Shown: positions 45,620 through 56,843 of the stretch, one piece after another | Layout of the letters: each line of letters opens with the position of its first letter | How positions within the stretch are numbered: the first letter of the stretch is position 1 | NCBI RefSeq assembly: GCF_030272615.1 | Contig: NC_081412.1 | Location: 696,636,083 to 696,700,082, forward strand | Reading direction: 5' to 3' | Source of the DNA: Cryptomeria japonica | Taxonomy: Eukaryota; Streptophyta; Pinopsida; Cupressales; Cupressaceae | DNA length: 64,000 nt | Notes under the pieces: model-generated | What the model saw: the letters and a program-made list of their open reading frames with translations, nothing else | Databases searched by the model: none | What the model was told of the DNA's origin: nothing | Position numbers and translations under genes: made by a program

Positions 45620-48208
45620 CTATCCGACCAGATGGAAGAAGTGTTAGCATGAAGAGATTCGAATGGAAATTCAAATCAAGAATAGCAAAATTATGACATG
45701 TATATGACAAATTGCTATGCAAGGATTTATGACAATTTATGACAAATTATGACAAATTTCTATGCAAGGATTTATGACAAGATTTTGAAATAGAAATAGA
45801 CATTTAGGAATTTAAGAGTGTGTGGGGGAAAAAGTGAAACTAAGCAAACATGCCCTAATCTCACTTTCAATCACACATTTGTGGAATATGAAAGAGCCTA
45901 GAGGTATCACACAATTGGCTACTTCTTTTTGTGGAAGAGAGAGCCACGGGCTACCTATTAGGATTTCTATTCCTTTGTTGTAATTGAAAGATAAAATGGT
46001 GCAAGTTCAATTCCCAACCCCAAAGTGCAAGTATGAACTAATAACAAGATTGCAGAATTGAACTTAAACAATGGAAAGCTGTAAACACAAGGGCAAGAAA
46101 AGAATGTAAATGCGTACCTGGTGTTAAAATCTGAGTGAAAATGTTTGGGACGGGGGTGTGGGTGCCACTGTCCTGATTCTGCCCCTGAAACTGCTCCTGA
46201 AACTGCTGTTTTGCAACCTGAAAAGCTGTCAAAAATGCTGAAACTTGCTGTCTGACAGAAGGACCAGGGCACCCAGCGCCCCTGTCCCAGGGACCAGGGC
46301 ACCCAGCGCCCCTGTCCTGGTAGGACTAGGGTGCCCCACGCCCTTGTCCTGGTCTTTTGCCCTGAAATTTGGTGTGGAGTTCTGTCTCGGTCCGCTTCCG
46401 TCAGATCTGCAATTTGCGGCGTCGTCTGAATCCCGGAACCTGCACTTATATCTGAAAAGGTATGGTGGGCGGCTATATAGGGTTTTGCCTTAGTCAAACC
46501 CCCGCTTTGGTGATTTCCACCTCCACGGATAGCCAAGTTGTATTGTAAAAGTAGTGTGTGTGCAAGATCCTAAAATGAAAGTAAGCAAACTAGAGCAACC
46601 TAGAAAGTAAACCCTAATTGCTTGTAAATGATAATGTGAATGCTCCAAATCAAGATGCAAAGTGATCTAAAGCATGAATACAAATGATATGATGAAGCTT
46701 ATGCAAAGACATGAAAACAACATGAAATCATACCCAACCCCAAGGGAGGGGTACAAGCCAATCTTCAGTCGGTGATACCTTATTGTTCTTCAATGCCTTC
46801 AAAGCCCTAAATGGATGAATGAAATTGATAGATGCTTGATGGATGGATGTTGAATGTTGTTGAAGTCTTCAAAGATCTTCTCTTTCGCTGCATAGAAGGT
46901 CCTTGAAACCAAAAATCTGTATCCTTTGAAATGAAGAAAGAGAGCTCTTATATATGAAACCCTAGGTCTTAATTTCAACTTTTGGCCGACCTAGAGATTG
47001 AATCTCCCACCAATTTCTTGGGGTTAAGCTTTATTTTATGATTGGATCGTGCTCCTAAAATTTTGGGAAAAATGTCCGGGACCATGTGCACGCCGGGCGC
47101 CATGGTCCCGACAACTTTTTACCAAATTTTTAGGGCCGTCGGATATGATGATTTTAGAGCGAATCCCGAAGTTACAGCTAATTTCGAGATGTTTTGACCC
47201 CTGAAATCAAGCCCCCAAGTTCAAAATAGGACCTAATTAGGGTTTTTGATTAAATGATGTATTAGAGGAATAAAATGAAAGGGGCACACTTTAATGAAAA
47301 GGGCCCAACTTTATGATATGGGAGATGATAAAATAGAACCTTAGACCTAATTAATTTAATTAATTAAGTGCTAAAGGGGAAACGCAATGCAAAATGCAAA
47401 ATGTGCCAAAGCGGGTGCTAAACTAGGTGTGAAATTTTACCACCCTAGCAAGTGCGTACAATTTACGACGCTACAAAGAAAAATTAGAAAATTAAGTTAG
47501 AAATGATGACTTGGAAATTAGGAAATTGATGCAAATTAGGTAAATTAATTAATAATTTCTCATTCATTAATTAATTCACAAAGAGGAATAATTAGCCAAT
47601 TAAATGAACATTTAATTGTGACAAGAAGACTTAGGATAAATAAATAAATTATTTAACCTAGAGGGAAAATGCCAAACAAGGTTAAATGAATAAATCATAA
47701 AACCCTAGAAGATGAATTAGAAATGCAAAGATGACAATTAGGTCTTGATTGAAGATAATTGATATCGATCATGATTTTATTTTGGATTGATAAATGACCA
47801 ATGTGATAAATGTTTTAATTGATAAAATGCGCCAATTGACGAGGAACAATGACAAATTGATCCAAATTGACATGATTGAAGAGGACAAGGATCGATGAAA
47901 AATCAATCGTAAAACGACGAGATTGACAAGATCGACCAAAATCATGATTACAGATTGTTATCGACAAGACCAAATTCGAAAGCGAGACGAATGAAGAATG
48001 CAGAAGAAAGACTCGATGCTCGCAAATGATAAAAACCAAGTGCGTGACATAGGAGAAATGTTAATGCAACGCAAAAACCTAAAATGAGGCAATGCGCAAA
48101 TGTTAAAGTATGATTTCGCAAGCGTTGACCATTTTTAGGTGTCTACATTTTCATCAAAGCATATATCAAAATACTTCTTACTAACACTTCTTCCGTCTGG
48201 TCGGATAG
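45620..48208 (-). repeat. Inverted segment: G-family LTR flanked by 28-base inverted repeats
   Basis: Arms at 45620-45647 and 48181-48208 are reverse complements with one mismatch (they contain CTATCCGACCAGA). Between them, on the minus strand, lies an LTR that starts TGTAGACACC at 48147 and runs to about 45648, with a solo LTR inserted in it. The LTR resembles 51235-52814 more than F's LTRs, so it is probably G's 5' LTR turned over. A copy of the LTR-end sequence (TTTGATATATGCTTTGATGA) lies at 48151-48174 inside the right arm and is matched outside the left arm at 45603-45619. Confidence 0.6.
45819..47475 (-). repeat. Solo LTR nested in the inverted LTR
   Basis: 1,657 bases with TG..CA ends. 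The flanks are AAGAG (45814-45818) and AAGAA (47476-47480), a target duplication with one change. Removing it rejoins the host LTR sequence. On the minus strand it starts TGTAGCGTCGTAAATTG and has a TATA-like CATATATAAGAG (about 46945-46956), so minus orientation is likely. A 30-base GC-rich unit repeats about three times at 46259-46352. The 190-codon minus-strand open frame here has no domain and is not supported. Confidence 0.75.
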
Positions 48209-48593
48209 TTAGTTCGGTCTAGTACTCCGATCTCCAAACATATATGCTGCATCCTGCATCCATTTGGTTAGTACATTTGCATTACATCGAGCATCCCATC
48301 AAGCATTTTATCCATTTCATATTATATATGCATGAAAAAAAAAAGCAAAAAAAAAAAAAACACATCCATACATGTTCCACAAAGGTACATAAACAGTGCA
48401 TAAGTCATCCATACATGGAAAATAACATAAGTCATTTGCATCTCATCATATCAATGCATATCATATCATATATCAAAATCATATCAGAGTACAAAATTGG
48501 ACTGTCTGTCCTAGGTATGGCCCGTAGGTTGACTACAAACATGTCCAACTACATAATGTCTACTGTCTGTCTAAGGAGCATGTGCCTCTATCA
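48209..48593. other. Element G internal sequence downstream of the PMD frame
   Basis: AT-rich, with A runs near 48330-48360. No gene is seen. It lies between the right arm of the inverted repeat and the end of the antisense PMD frame. Confidence 0.4.
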
Positions 48594-50438
48594 CTAGGTG
48601 CTCCCTTGGTCCTCCTCATCCTTGCAAGGTCTTGCGGATGATGTCCCTCCTGGTCCTGGCTGTGGTGGTCTCATCGGTCCACTCACCCCCATGCTGCTCA
48701 ATGACCTCCGAGAGCGTGTCCTGCTCTCTGTCCTCGATCGTGCCTGATATGAAGGTGCTCTCTGCTCTGGTGGAACTGCACTCTCATAAAGTTTCCTCCA
48801 ATGGCGTATCACCTCTCTGGTCTCTACCAGCATTTGTCCTAGCTCCCGTACACTGGCATCCCGAATCGACCCAATATACTCAGTGACTCTTTGTTCCTCT
48901 CACCGTGCCTGAGCAATCGCTGCATCTCGAGCCGCTATGAGTCTAGCTATCTCTGCTCTGAACTGATCCTGCTATCTCTCTAAACTCTCAATGTGATCCT
49001 GTTGACTTGCTATGGTAGCCCTGAATATCTCCATCTCCTCTGTCCTAGTTGTCTCTAGCTCTATGGGAATGTCCTATAATGCCTCCTGCTCCCCATCCTC
49101 ATCTTCGTCATCGTCCCCACCATCCTCATCTCTGTCCTCATCATCCCCATCATCCTCCTCCTCATCTCCGTCCTTGTCATCCCCGTCATCCTCATCCCCA
49201 CCCTCATCCTCCTCGTCCTCATCATCTCCTTCCTCCTCTCCTGTGAGTGGGAAGTCCTCCTGTCTCCTCGGCACTGGAATATCCGGATTTGTCAATGGCA
49301 CTGGCCACCGTCGTGCAAACCATCTATCATACTCCTCTGTCATCCCGGCATCTGCCACATCTAATCTCCACTCCCACTGTCTCTGCTGTAGCTGTGAGAA
49401 GTTCGCATATGCTATGTGTGGCTGAATCATACTCCCCCACTGACTTGTCTCTCTGTGAGATCGAGCAAAGTGTGCAGTACTCCTAGGTACATCCTGCCTC
49501 TCTCCAAACTGTCGTCTGACTCTCTCTGGCAGGTACAACTCAATCACTCTCTGGTGATTCACCGGTCGCCCAATCAGGTACCTCTCCTGTCTACAATATG
49601 GTAGCTCATCACTGTCATCTGACCATCCCGGGCAATCATGATATGGCCTCCATATGAACTCTCTCAGTCGGTCTAACTCATGTCGCCAGTACAATATATA
49701 TCCAAAAGGACCCTATCTCAATGCTCCACCATAGCAATACACATATGGTCGGTGTGGTACTACCTGTCTATTTGTGATCGGTCGACATATGGCTATGTGC
49801 TAAAATGCCCATACCTGTAGTAGTGTAACTCCACAACTCAAAGTCTGAACTCCCTGATATGCTATCTGATGCAGCTGAAAATAAAGCATAGCTAGTACAC
49901 ATGGTCCCCATGCATACACCGTCCCCTCTGTTGCCATCCGCTCTAGCACTCTTCCCCATCCAATAGGGAATCCATGTCCTCGTCTGTCTCCTGCTAGTAG
50001 ACATGCTATCACCACGGCTATCACCACATACCGTCGATCATACTCTGATGCCATAGTCTCCCAGCCAATCTCCCTCTTGACAATATCCAGATCATCTACG
50101 TCGCACTCAAACAATCTACATAATGCATCTCTCCCTGTCACTGGGTCATACTCTATCATCTCTCCATGAATTTGAATGCGGATGATACGCCATACATCCT
50201 CTAGTGTCACCGTCACCTCTCCAGTCGCCAGATGGAATGAGGAAGTCTTCGAGTGCCATCGCTCTGCCAATGCGGTAAGCAGTCCTGTGTTTGCCCTAAT
50301 CTCGGGCATGAATGTGACATAGTATATCCCAAGTCCTGCTAAGGTATCTCTCTCTGTGCTCCTGAGTCTATGTCGTAGCATGAAGCAGTCGGGTCGGTTT
50401 TCCCGTGTGATCAACGGATACTGTCGACTCTGCATCAC
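48594..50438 (-). pseudogene. Element G antisense ORF: plant mobile domain (PMD) protein with acidic and coiled-coil tail
   Basis: One minus-strand frame of 615 codons from ATG at 50438 to TGA at 48594, broken by TAG at 49802, 49715, 49076 and 48974 and TGA at 48902. The first 210 residues match the plant mobile domain (PF10536; MAIN/MAIL1-like and many transposon copies): LLTALAERWHSKTSSFHL, GEVTVTLEDVWRII, a RRYVVIAVVIACLL helix, YAWGPCVLAMLYFQLH and LLQVWAF. Next are an Arg/Trp-rich segment (49694-49270), an Asp/Glu-rich tract of about 55 residues (49260-49080), a coiled coil (about 49060-48900) and an Arg/Ser/Pro-rich end. It runs against the direction of G's LTRs. Antisense extra frames with this domain are known in Tat-type plant Gypsy elements. 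The role is unknown; host PMD proteins act in silencing and gene expression in the nucleus. Confidence 0.75.
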
Positions 50439-51234
50439 AATTGGGGCAAAATTTTGTCAGTTTTAGGGTTTGCTCCAACAGGTTGCATTTCCTCATTTTC
50501 ATGTCTAATTAGGGTGTTTTTCATCTAATCTGACCTATCCTATCCTTGTCCCCCCTTTCTGGATCATTGGCATGTCATTTTGACCAAAATTAGGGTTTGC
50601 ATTGCACAATTGCTCCTGTGTCAGGTAACCTGCGCCTATGTCTCCCTACACAAGCGCAAAAGACCCCACACAAGCGCAGGATTCATCCTACACAAGCGCA
50701 TAAGTCAGTTTCTGCATTTTCTGTGGGCCCCGCAATGTCCCGCAAGCAATCAAAATTCATCAAATTGAAAACATGGGTATTTGAGATCCATACCGCTGCT
50801 CCTACGTCGTCTGGTCATCTGAATGTGTGTACATGTTCCCCAAGGTGATCCGCCATTGGAATGTTCGCCATCTCTCTGCAAGTGTCCTTGTCCAGAGCAA
50901 CAAATTCTCCTCCTTGGCTAGTGCAAATGAGCAATTTTCCCTCTCTTGGTCTCATTTATAGATCTTTGTCAGTGCATAGATGGATGTGCACCCTCTCCAT
51001 ATTATGTTGGTCAGGGTCTTTTGCATCTTCAATTGCTTGTCCTTCATGCATCCGGTATCCGATTGTCAGTCCGTTCGATTCTATCCTTTTTATCGATCAA
51101 TTGGCCTCTTTTCTGCATGTTTCCGGCCAATTCCTTGAGGGGGCATGCATATGTCATTGTTATTGTCTGGGGCATTTTCATTATAGTTCTTTGAAACAAC
51201 GCTTAAAATCGCATTGTCTCAAAGAGGGGCAAAA
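50439..51234 (+). other. 3' internal part of element G, ends in a polypurine tract
   Basis: No plus-strand gene. A short array of GCGCTTGTGT-type units in reverse orientation lies at about 50620-50705. From about 50870 the sequence matches element F's 3' end, and CTCAAAGAGGGGCAAAA (51218-51234) is the polypurine tract. Confidence 0.6.
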
Positions 51235-52814
51235 TGTAGATACCTAAAAATGGTCAACACTTGCGGAGTCATACTTTAACATTTGCGCATTGCCTCATTT
51301 TAGGTTTTTGCGTCGCATTAACATTTCTCCTATGATTCGTACTTGGTTTTTATCATTTGCGAACATCGAGTCTTTCTTCTACATTCTTCCTTTATCTCGC
51401 TCTCGAATTTGGTCTTGTCGACAACAATCTCCAGTCATGATTTTAATCAATCTTATCCTATTGCATCAATGTGCGTGCTTATTTGTCATCATTTTGGACA
51501 TCGTCAATCCTAATTAGGGTTTTGTCCTCCTGTCAATCTTGCGATCGATTTGTCATCGATCGTTGTCCTCTTGTCAATCTTGTCCTCTGGCGATCAATTT
51601 ATCATCAGTCCTTATCATTTTCAATCTTGTCATTTGACGATCGATTTGTCATCGGTCGTTGTCATGTTTGATTTTGACATTTTGTGATCAATTTGTCATT
51701 GATCGTGGTCATTTTCAATATTGTCATCGATTCTTGTCCTCTTGTTCAATTTTGTCATTTTGCGATCGATTTGTCATCGATTGTTGTCTATCTCAATTAT
51801 GTCAATTTCGATCAATTTGTCATTGTTCCTCGTCAATTGGCGCATTTTATCAATTAAAACATTTATCACATTGGTCATTTATCAATCCAAAATAAAATCA
51901 TGATCGATATCAATTATCTTCAATCAAGACCTAATTGTCGTCTTTGCATTTCTAATTCATCTTCTAGGGTTTCATGATTTAATCATTTAACCTTGTTTGT
52001 CATTTCTCCCTTTAGGTTAAATAATTTATTTATTTATCCTAAGTCTTCTTGTCACAATTAAATGTTCATTTAATTGGCTAATTATTCCTCTTTGTGAATT
52101 AATTAATAAATGACAAATTATTAATTAATTTACCTAATTTCTTATTTCCATCAATTTCTTAATTCCTCATTTTCTAATTTCTTAATTTCTTAATTCCTAA
52201 TTTCAATTTCCTCCTATTTCTCTCCTAAATTCATGGAAATGACATAGAAATTTGTCATAATTTGTCATAATTGACAATCAATCAATCCTTGCATAGAAAT
52301 TTGTCATAAATTGTCATAAATCCTTGCATAGAAATTTGTCATAAATTGTCATAAATCCTTGCATAGCAATTTGTCATATACATGTCATAATTTTGCTATT
52401 CTTGATTTGAATTTCCATTCGAATCACTATCATGCTAATTTGATCTTTTTCTCCAATTTCTCTATAAATTGGATGAATTTCTTCAATCAATCCCCTAATG
52501 AGATCAACGAATTTCTAGTTAGTCGCGCTTCGAGTATTCTTGAGCAATATCTTATTTACTTGCTTTCATATCATGATCATGCACTAGTAGGTGAGATCCA
52601 CAACAAAACTATTTGGAGAGGAAAGAAGAACAATGGAGCCGCATGAAGGAGCATTCAAATCACATCTTTGGTTTGCATAATCTTTGCTTTTGAATGTTTT
52701 TATTTCATGTCTCTATTGAGTGTTGTTTAGGATAGATCATTGCAATGAATGCATTTGTGATTGAGCTATTACGTTTATCTTGTTTTGTGATGATTTCCTA
52801 TTTCCTAACGTACA
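51235..52814 (+). repeat. 3' LTR of element G
   Basis: 1,580 bases from TGTAGATACCTAAAAATGG to AACGTACA, followed by GTTGT. It is longer than F's LTR because of a run of about six units of 48-49 bases with a CGATCGATTTGTCATCGATC core (51540-51835) and three 35-base units starting CCTTGCATAGAAATTTGTC (52287, 52322, 52357). It is more diverged than F's LTRs. Confidence 0.8.
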
Positions 52815-53725
52815 GTTGTAGTTCTTCAATGCCTACAAGCTTGGTGCAACCTATGGAGGTAGAGAATTCAGAAAAAAATAGTAAGCCTCCCCCTTTCTAT
52901 CTCTCTTTAATAATAAGGAATAGCCTTATTCATAAATGCATGATAGATAGTGGGGCTAGTAGCTTAGTTATGTCCAAGACAGTGGCTGACCGCCTACGCA
53001 TCAAATATGAGCCTATGAACAAAGGAGTTGTGCATCTTGATGGCAGAACAATTCAGGCTATGGGGTCCATAATGAATTTAAATTTGACCTTGCATGCTTG
53101 CCCTAGTTGCACTATACAACATGATATTTCAGTTATTGATCTCCCTACTAACTTTGCCATTTGTTTGTCAAGGGAATTCACTACTAGAATAGGTGGCTAC
53201 CTATCCTCTGATTGGTCTCATGTGTTTTTTAGAACAAGGTATGGTACCAAGGTGACCATCAGGGCAAATCCTTTTTCCTTAAACCATATTGAGCCCTACA
53301 TCCCAAGCCCCATAGAGATGAATTTATCCTTCCTTGAGGAGAGTGAGGATGTATTTATTAGGGAGCCTGCAACTCAGTTGGAGGAGGTTCCCAATTGCCT
53401 ATTGGATGAGTGGGAAAATTCTTTTCAGTTTGACCTAACTGATGAGGTTAATAGTCCAAGCCTTGGCACCTTTTGTATCCATGATGAGAACGCCCCTATC
53501 CCCAATATCAAAAAGGAAGATAAAGACTTGCAGGAGGCTTCTAATATGAATAGAGAAGAAGAAAAAACAGAGAAACAATCTGAAGATTTTAGATCTTCTT
53601 GTGAGGTGTCTCATGAGCCTGAGACATGTGCTGATGAGCTTAATATCAGCACATGTAAAAATGATGTATGTTGGTTCTCCCGTGCACCTAATCATGATAA
53701 TGTTGAATATGAGGCCTTCATTTAG
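52815..53725 (+). pseudogene. Element H protease and linker
   Basis: The frame continues H's gag register after the F/G insertion. The retroviral-type aspartic protease active site DSGA is at 52946-52957, in HKCMIDSGASSLVMSK, followed by the expected beta-strand pattern (GVVHLDGRTIQAMGS, LPTNFAICLSREF). After about 53300 the frame turns acidic (EEVPNCLLDEWENSF, KKEDKDLQEA) and ends at a TAG at 53723. Where Gypsy reverse transcriptase should start there is none. This piece is the best-preserved part of H. Confidence 0.75.
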
Positions 53726-54513
53726 TGTGAAGACATTTCTTTTGCAATTAGGGATAAGGTGCTTGAGCTTGAATGTTTTACTTGGGACAAGCATACAAAG
53801 TTTGAAGATGTTGAGTAGCAACATGTTGACCATGCAGATATTCTTCCGGTTTCTCAACTTGATAGTGTACCTGAGTTTCAAAATTTCCTATTTGATATGT
53901 CTGAGGAGCCCCCTTTTGTAGATCAATACAAGGAGATGGTATACTTGTCATCCCCATGCGAGTTTGAGGCCTTTTCCTTTGGTTTCAGCTCATACCAAGA
54001 GCAGGACAACTGTAACAGTAGTGTAAAATTTGATTCTGACCTACCCTTTATGCATCTTCCCTTTTTTGCTGAGCATGTATTTGATACACTTCCATGTGTT
54101 GTAGAGGCCTATTTTGTGTGGATCCCCTACAACAACAAGGTAAAAGAAAATTCACCATCAACATGTATATCCTGATGTATGCATGCAGGACACTTCAATT
54201 GTTGGAGTTAGCTGATGACTGCAACCATGAACTGAGGAAGATCAATTCCTTCAAGAGGTTTCTATTTGACAGAGGAAAAAGGCATCATCTGCCTCTTATT
54301 GTAATATTGTAAATATTAGTTAGACTTTTTCCAATTTTCCATGAGGTGCTTGAGAATAGGCAATTCCCCCAGAATGACATTTTTTGAAAGTTTTGCAGGA
54401 TGTAGTGAGGAGTTCCTTCTTTGTTTTCCCTTTTGACTCATTGGCCAATGGATACCAAAAGGAAATTTGGTCTTTCCCTAAGCAGGCTTAGGGCCCTCTT
54501 TGAGTCGCTAAAA
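53726..54513 (+). pseudogene. Element H acidic extra frame and 3' non-coding part
   Basis: The same frame goes on after the TAG at 53723 with CEDISFAIRDKVLELECF and, after further stops, MSEEPPFVDQYKEMVYLSSP (from 53897) to about 54175. It is acidic and rich in Phe and has no recognisable domain. From 54180 to the LTR at 54514 I see no coding signal; the last bases, GGGCCCTCTTTGAGTCGCT, take the place of a polypurine tract but are not a good one. Confidence 0.45.
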
Positions 54514-55457
54514 TGTTGACCCTTTTTTGTCAACTTAGATACAGATCTAGTATGAGAAATTCAAAGCTTTTTTGCATAACCTACGTGTTATGCACACCTG
54601 GATAACCTGCGTGTTATGCACATTTTTGTTGGTGGCGAGCAGTTGAGGTCTTTTCATCTATTTGGGCTCCAAGCTCTATTTTTAGGTTGATCGGTTGCAA
54701 CAGTCAAATCACTTAAGTTTCTACCGGCCGAAGGGTCCTAGGTCCATGGCGGGACCGACCCATTTCACCTGCTACCGACTGGCACAGTTCACTTATCGCT
54801 TTGTCACATTAGACGGGAACATTTTTATTTTGGATCCCTATTCTGATCTTCCATTTTCACGCGACAACACGATATGCAATGGTGGGACCCAACCTGCAAG
54901 ATAGAGAGAAGAGTTCTCTTCGGTAAGGGTTTGAATGGCGACAAGAGGGAAAAGGGTATTTGGCCGAAAGGCCATGTCTTGCCGAACTCCACCCGAGGTG
55001 GGACCTCCATGCCATGTCACCCATGAGGCCCAGTTACAAAAAGGATATCACTGTTTCGCATCGACAGATCAAGGGGCCTTTGGAACAAGATCTTTTGTTC
55101 TGTTTTTCTATTTTCACATGATGTCGCGATAAGCGATGCTACCAGAGGGAACAATAGGCAGTTTGGATTCTCGCAAGGCCAACAAAGGCGAAAGAAGGAT
55201 GCTGCGGGATAAGAAAATGACAACGTGAAGGGTTTCCCTCCCCCTTATCCCGCAAGGCGAATAGAGCTAGTCAGATGGTCATGCGGGGTAAGAATGTAAC
55301 AATGATATATGAGTAAGCTTGGCCTGCCACGTGACATGCGTGCGGGCAGGGATTTCACTTAAAAGGCTAATCAACGGTCATGACTTAATTTTCAGTTGGG
55401 CCTTTTTTGGGTGCGTATGTGGCAAGATCTTGCATGCCCATCTGCGCACGAGATCTC
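54514..55457 (+). repeat. 3' LTR of element H, first part
   Basis: It begins TGTTGACCCTTTTTTGTCAA, aligns with 16190-17130, and is interrupted within GAGATCTC by element C. ATCTC (55453-55457) is C's left target duplication. The remainder lies past the window. Confidence 0.8.
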
Positions 55458-56774
55458 TGTTGGAATTTGCATGAAGATTGAATTAATGATTTGTTATGTT
55501 GTCATTGATGTCAATTGAACCGGTAATGATATTGTTGATATTGTTGTAATATTGTTACTATAACTGGTAGGAAGAATTTGTGAGGAGAACCGGTAATCGG
55601 TGTAACGGTATGAACCTTATCTATTGATTTAACTGGTAAACCCTACCTGTTGTAATGGTTATATTGGTTTATGATCTGATGATGAGTGGTAATGATGATG
55701 ACACACATGATTATTGTATGAAGACAATTCCAAGAGATTTTGGTGATTTGTTGTAACGGTTTTTGTCCAGGGAATGAGTGAATGTATTGCATCTAATGCA
55801 AAGCGCATGATGAGTTTCTAAGTTCGATGAAGTTGTGATCAAGGAGCGATCAACGTTTTCTTGATTGATGTGCAGAGATTGATATGTAATCCAATGATCA
55901 TACTTGAACCGAATTTATTTGTAATCTCAATGAGAATTAGGTTTTTGTTGTGTTACCGACTTGATTGATTTGTATTTAAGGTCGATGAAGGTTTTTAGTT
56001 TTACAAGATTTGGCAAAGAGATAGACACAATTTAGTTGAGTGCGTGGTTGCTAAAATGGATGATGTATCTGTAGTTTGAGTAAAGACATATAGGAGCATG
56101 AAATGGATCTCATCAAGCAAGTGTAGTTTTATTCAGACAGATTAGAAAACCCCTGTTGTTTTCTATCAATTATAGTAGAATTGAAATCCCCTAATCGGGT
56201 AAGCTCTAACAAGCTTGATGTTATTCAAATCCTCTAACAAGGTAGTCCATTAGATTGGATTTTCAAATCCTCTACCGAGGTTACTCCTTACAGGGTATTT
56301 CTTCTAACAAGGCATTCATAGTCAATCCCTTAACCAGGTGATTCCTAACAGGATCAGTTCTTAACAGGACTTTTTGTAAACCTTTAACAAGATAGGCTCC
56401 TAACAGGGCAAACTTCAGAAGAGTTCAGATATTATCTTGTGAGTCTCATCTCACCGTGGTTTTTACCTATTTGGGTTTCCATGTCAAAAATATTTTTGTC
56501 AAGTGGTGAATGTTTTTGTGGTTATGTTTTCATGATTGATTTACTTAACTACTTAACTATCATAAGCATTGAGAAATGAAGAAGTATTGTTAAATTGTTG
56601 TAATAGATAACCAGTTTATCTTATGAGTTTTTATCTTGACAGAGATTATTTCATTGATAGTTCTAAGTTTACTTTGAGAGATTGATTGGTGAAGTTTTTA
56701 TTAGTTTTTCTGTCTACCGATTCACCCCCCCTCTCAGTAGTTGACTGGATACTTATTCTTTCATCATACCATCA
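55458..56774 (+). repeat. 5' LTR of element C
   Basis: 1,317 bases from TGTTGGAATTTGC to CATACCATCA. The stem-loop is at 56455-56483, the TCTAACAAGG-type motif array at 56180-56410, and the C run at about 56725-56732. Confidence 0.9.
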
Positions 56775-56776
56775 AT

Positions 56777-56788
56777 TGGTATCAGAGC
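56777..56788 (+). promoter_or_regulatory. Primer binding site of element C
   Basis: TGGTATCAGAGC two bases after the LTR: the initiator Met tRNA site of many plant Copia elements. Confidence 0.9.
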
Positions 56789-56843
56789 ATTATCAGGTCC
56801 TCTAAGGTCTAGCCTAACAACTTGAGGTAAAGATCTGTTGATC

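Larger units (their letters stand above)
36280..52814 (+). mobile_element. F/G composite: two related pol-less Gypsy-type elements in one target site
   Basis: Bounded by a single five-base duplication, GTTGT, at 36275-36279 and 52815-52819. Removing it restores the register of H's gag-protease frame. Inside are three LTR regions of one family: 36280-37499, 44424-45619 and 51235-52814, all plus, and a fourth in inverted orientation at 45648-48147. The first two are nearly identical, while the inverted one resembles the last. So a younger element F (36280-45619) seems to have joined an older element G by recombination or nested insertion, with later inversion of G's 5' LTR. No reverse transcriptase or integrase is present anywhere in the 16.5 kb. 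Confidence 0.7.
16190..55457 (+). mobile_element. Element H: Gypsy-type element without pol, carrying most of the nest
   Basis: The 5' LTR starts at 16190 inside element I and ends at 34330, split by a solo LTR and element B. Then come a primer site, gag (34484-36279), the F/G composite, protease (52815-53725), an acidic frame, and the 3' LTR from 54514. The 3' LTR is cut at 55457 by element C and continues beyond the window. The two LTR starts share TGTTGACCCTTTTTTGTCAA and remain alignable for about 940 bases. No reverse transcriptase, RNase H or integrase lies between protease and 3' LTR, so H is non-autonomous. Without its insertions H would be about 6.6 kb plus the unseen LTR part. Confidence 0.75.

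Noticed and set aside
45967-46536. 189-codon minus-strand frame in the solo LTR
   Set aside because: No recognisable domain, lies across a GC-rich tandem repeat that lacks stops, and is inside an LTR.
49012-49425. Plus-strand Ser/Pro-rich frame
   Set aside because: Complement of the Asp/Glu-rich tract of the PMD frame; no domain of its own.
54838-55223. Minus-strand frames shared with 16469-17027
   Set aside because: They are shared because both regions are LTR copies of element H; frames have stops at different places and no domain.
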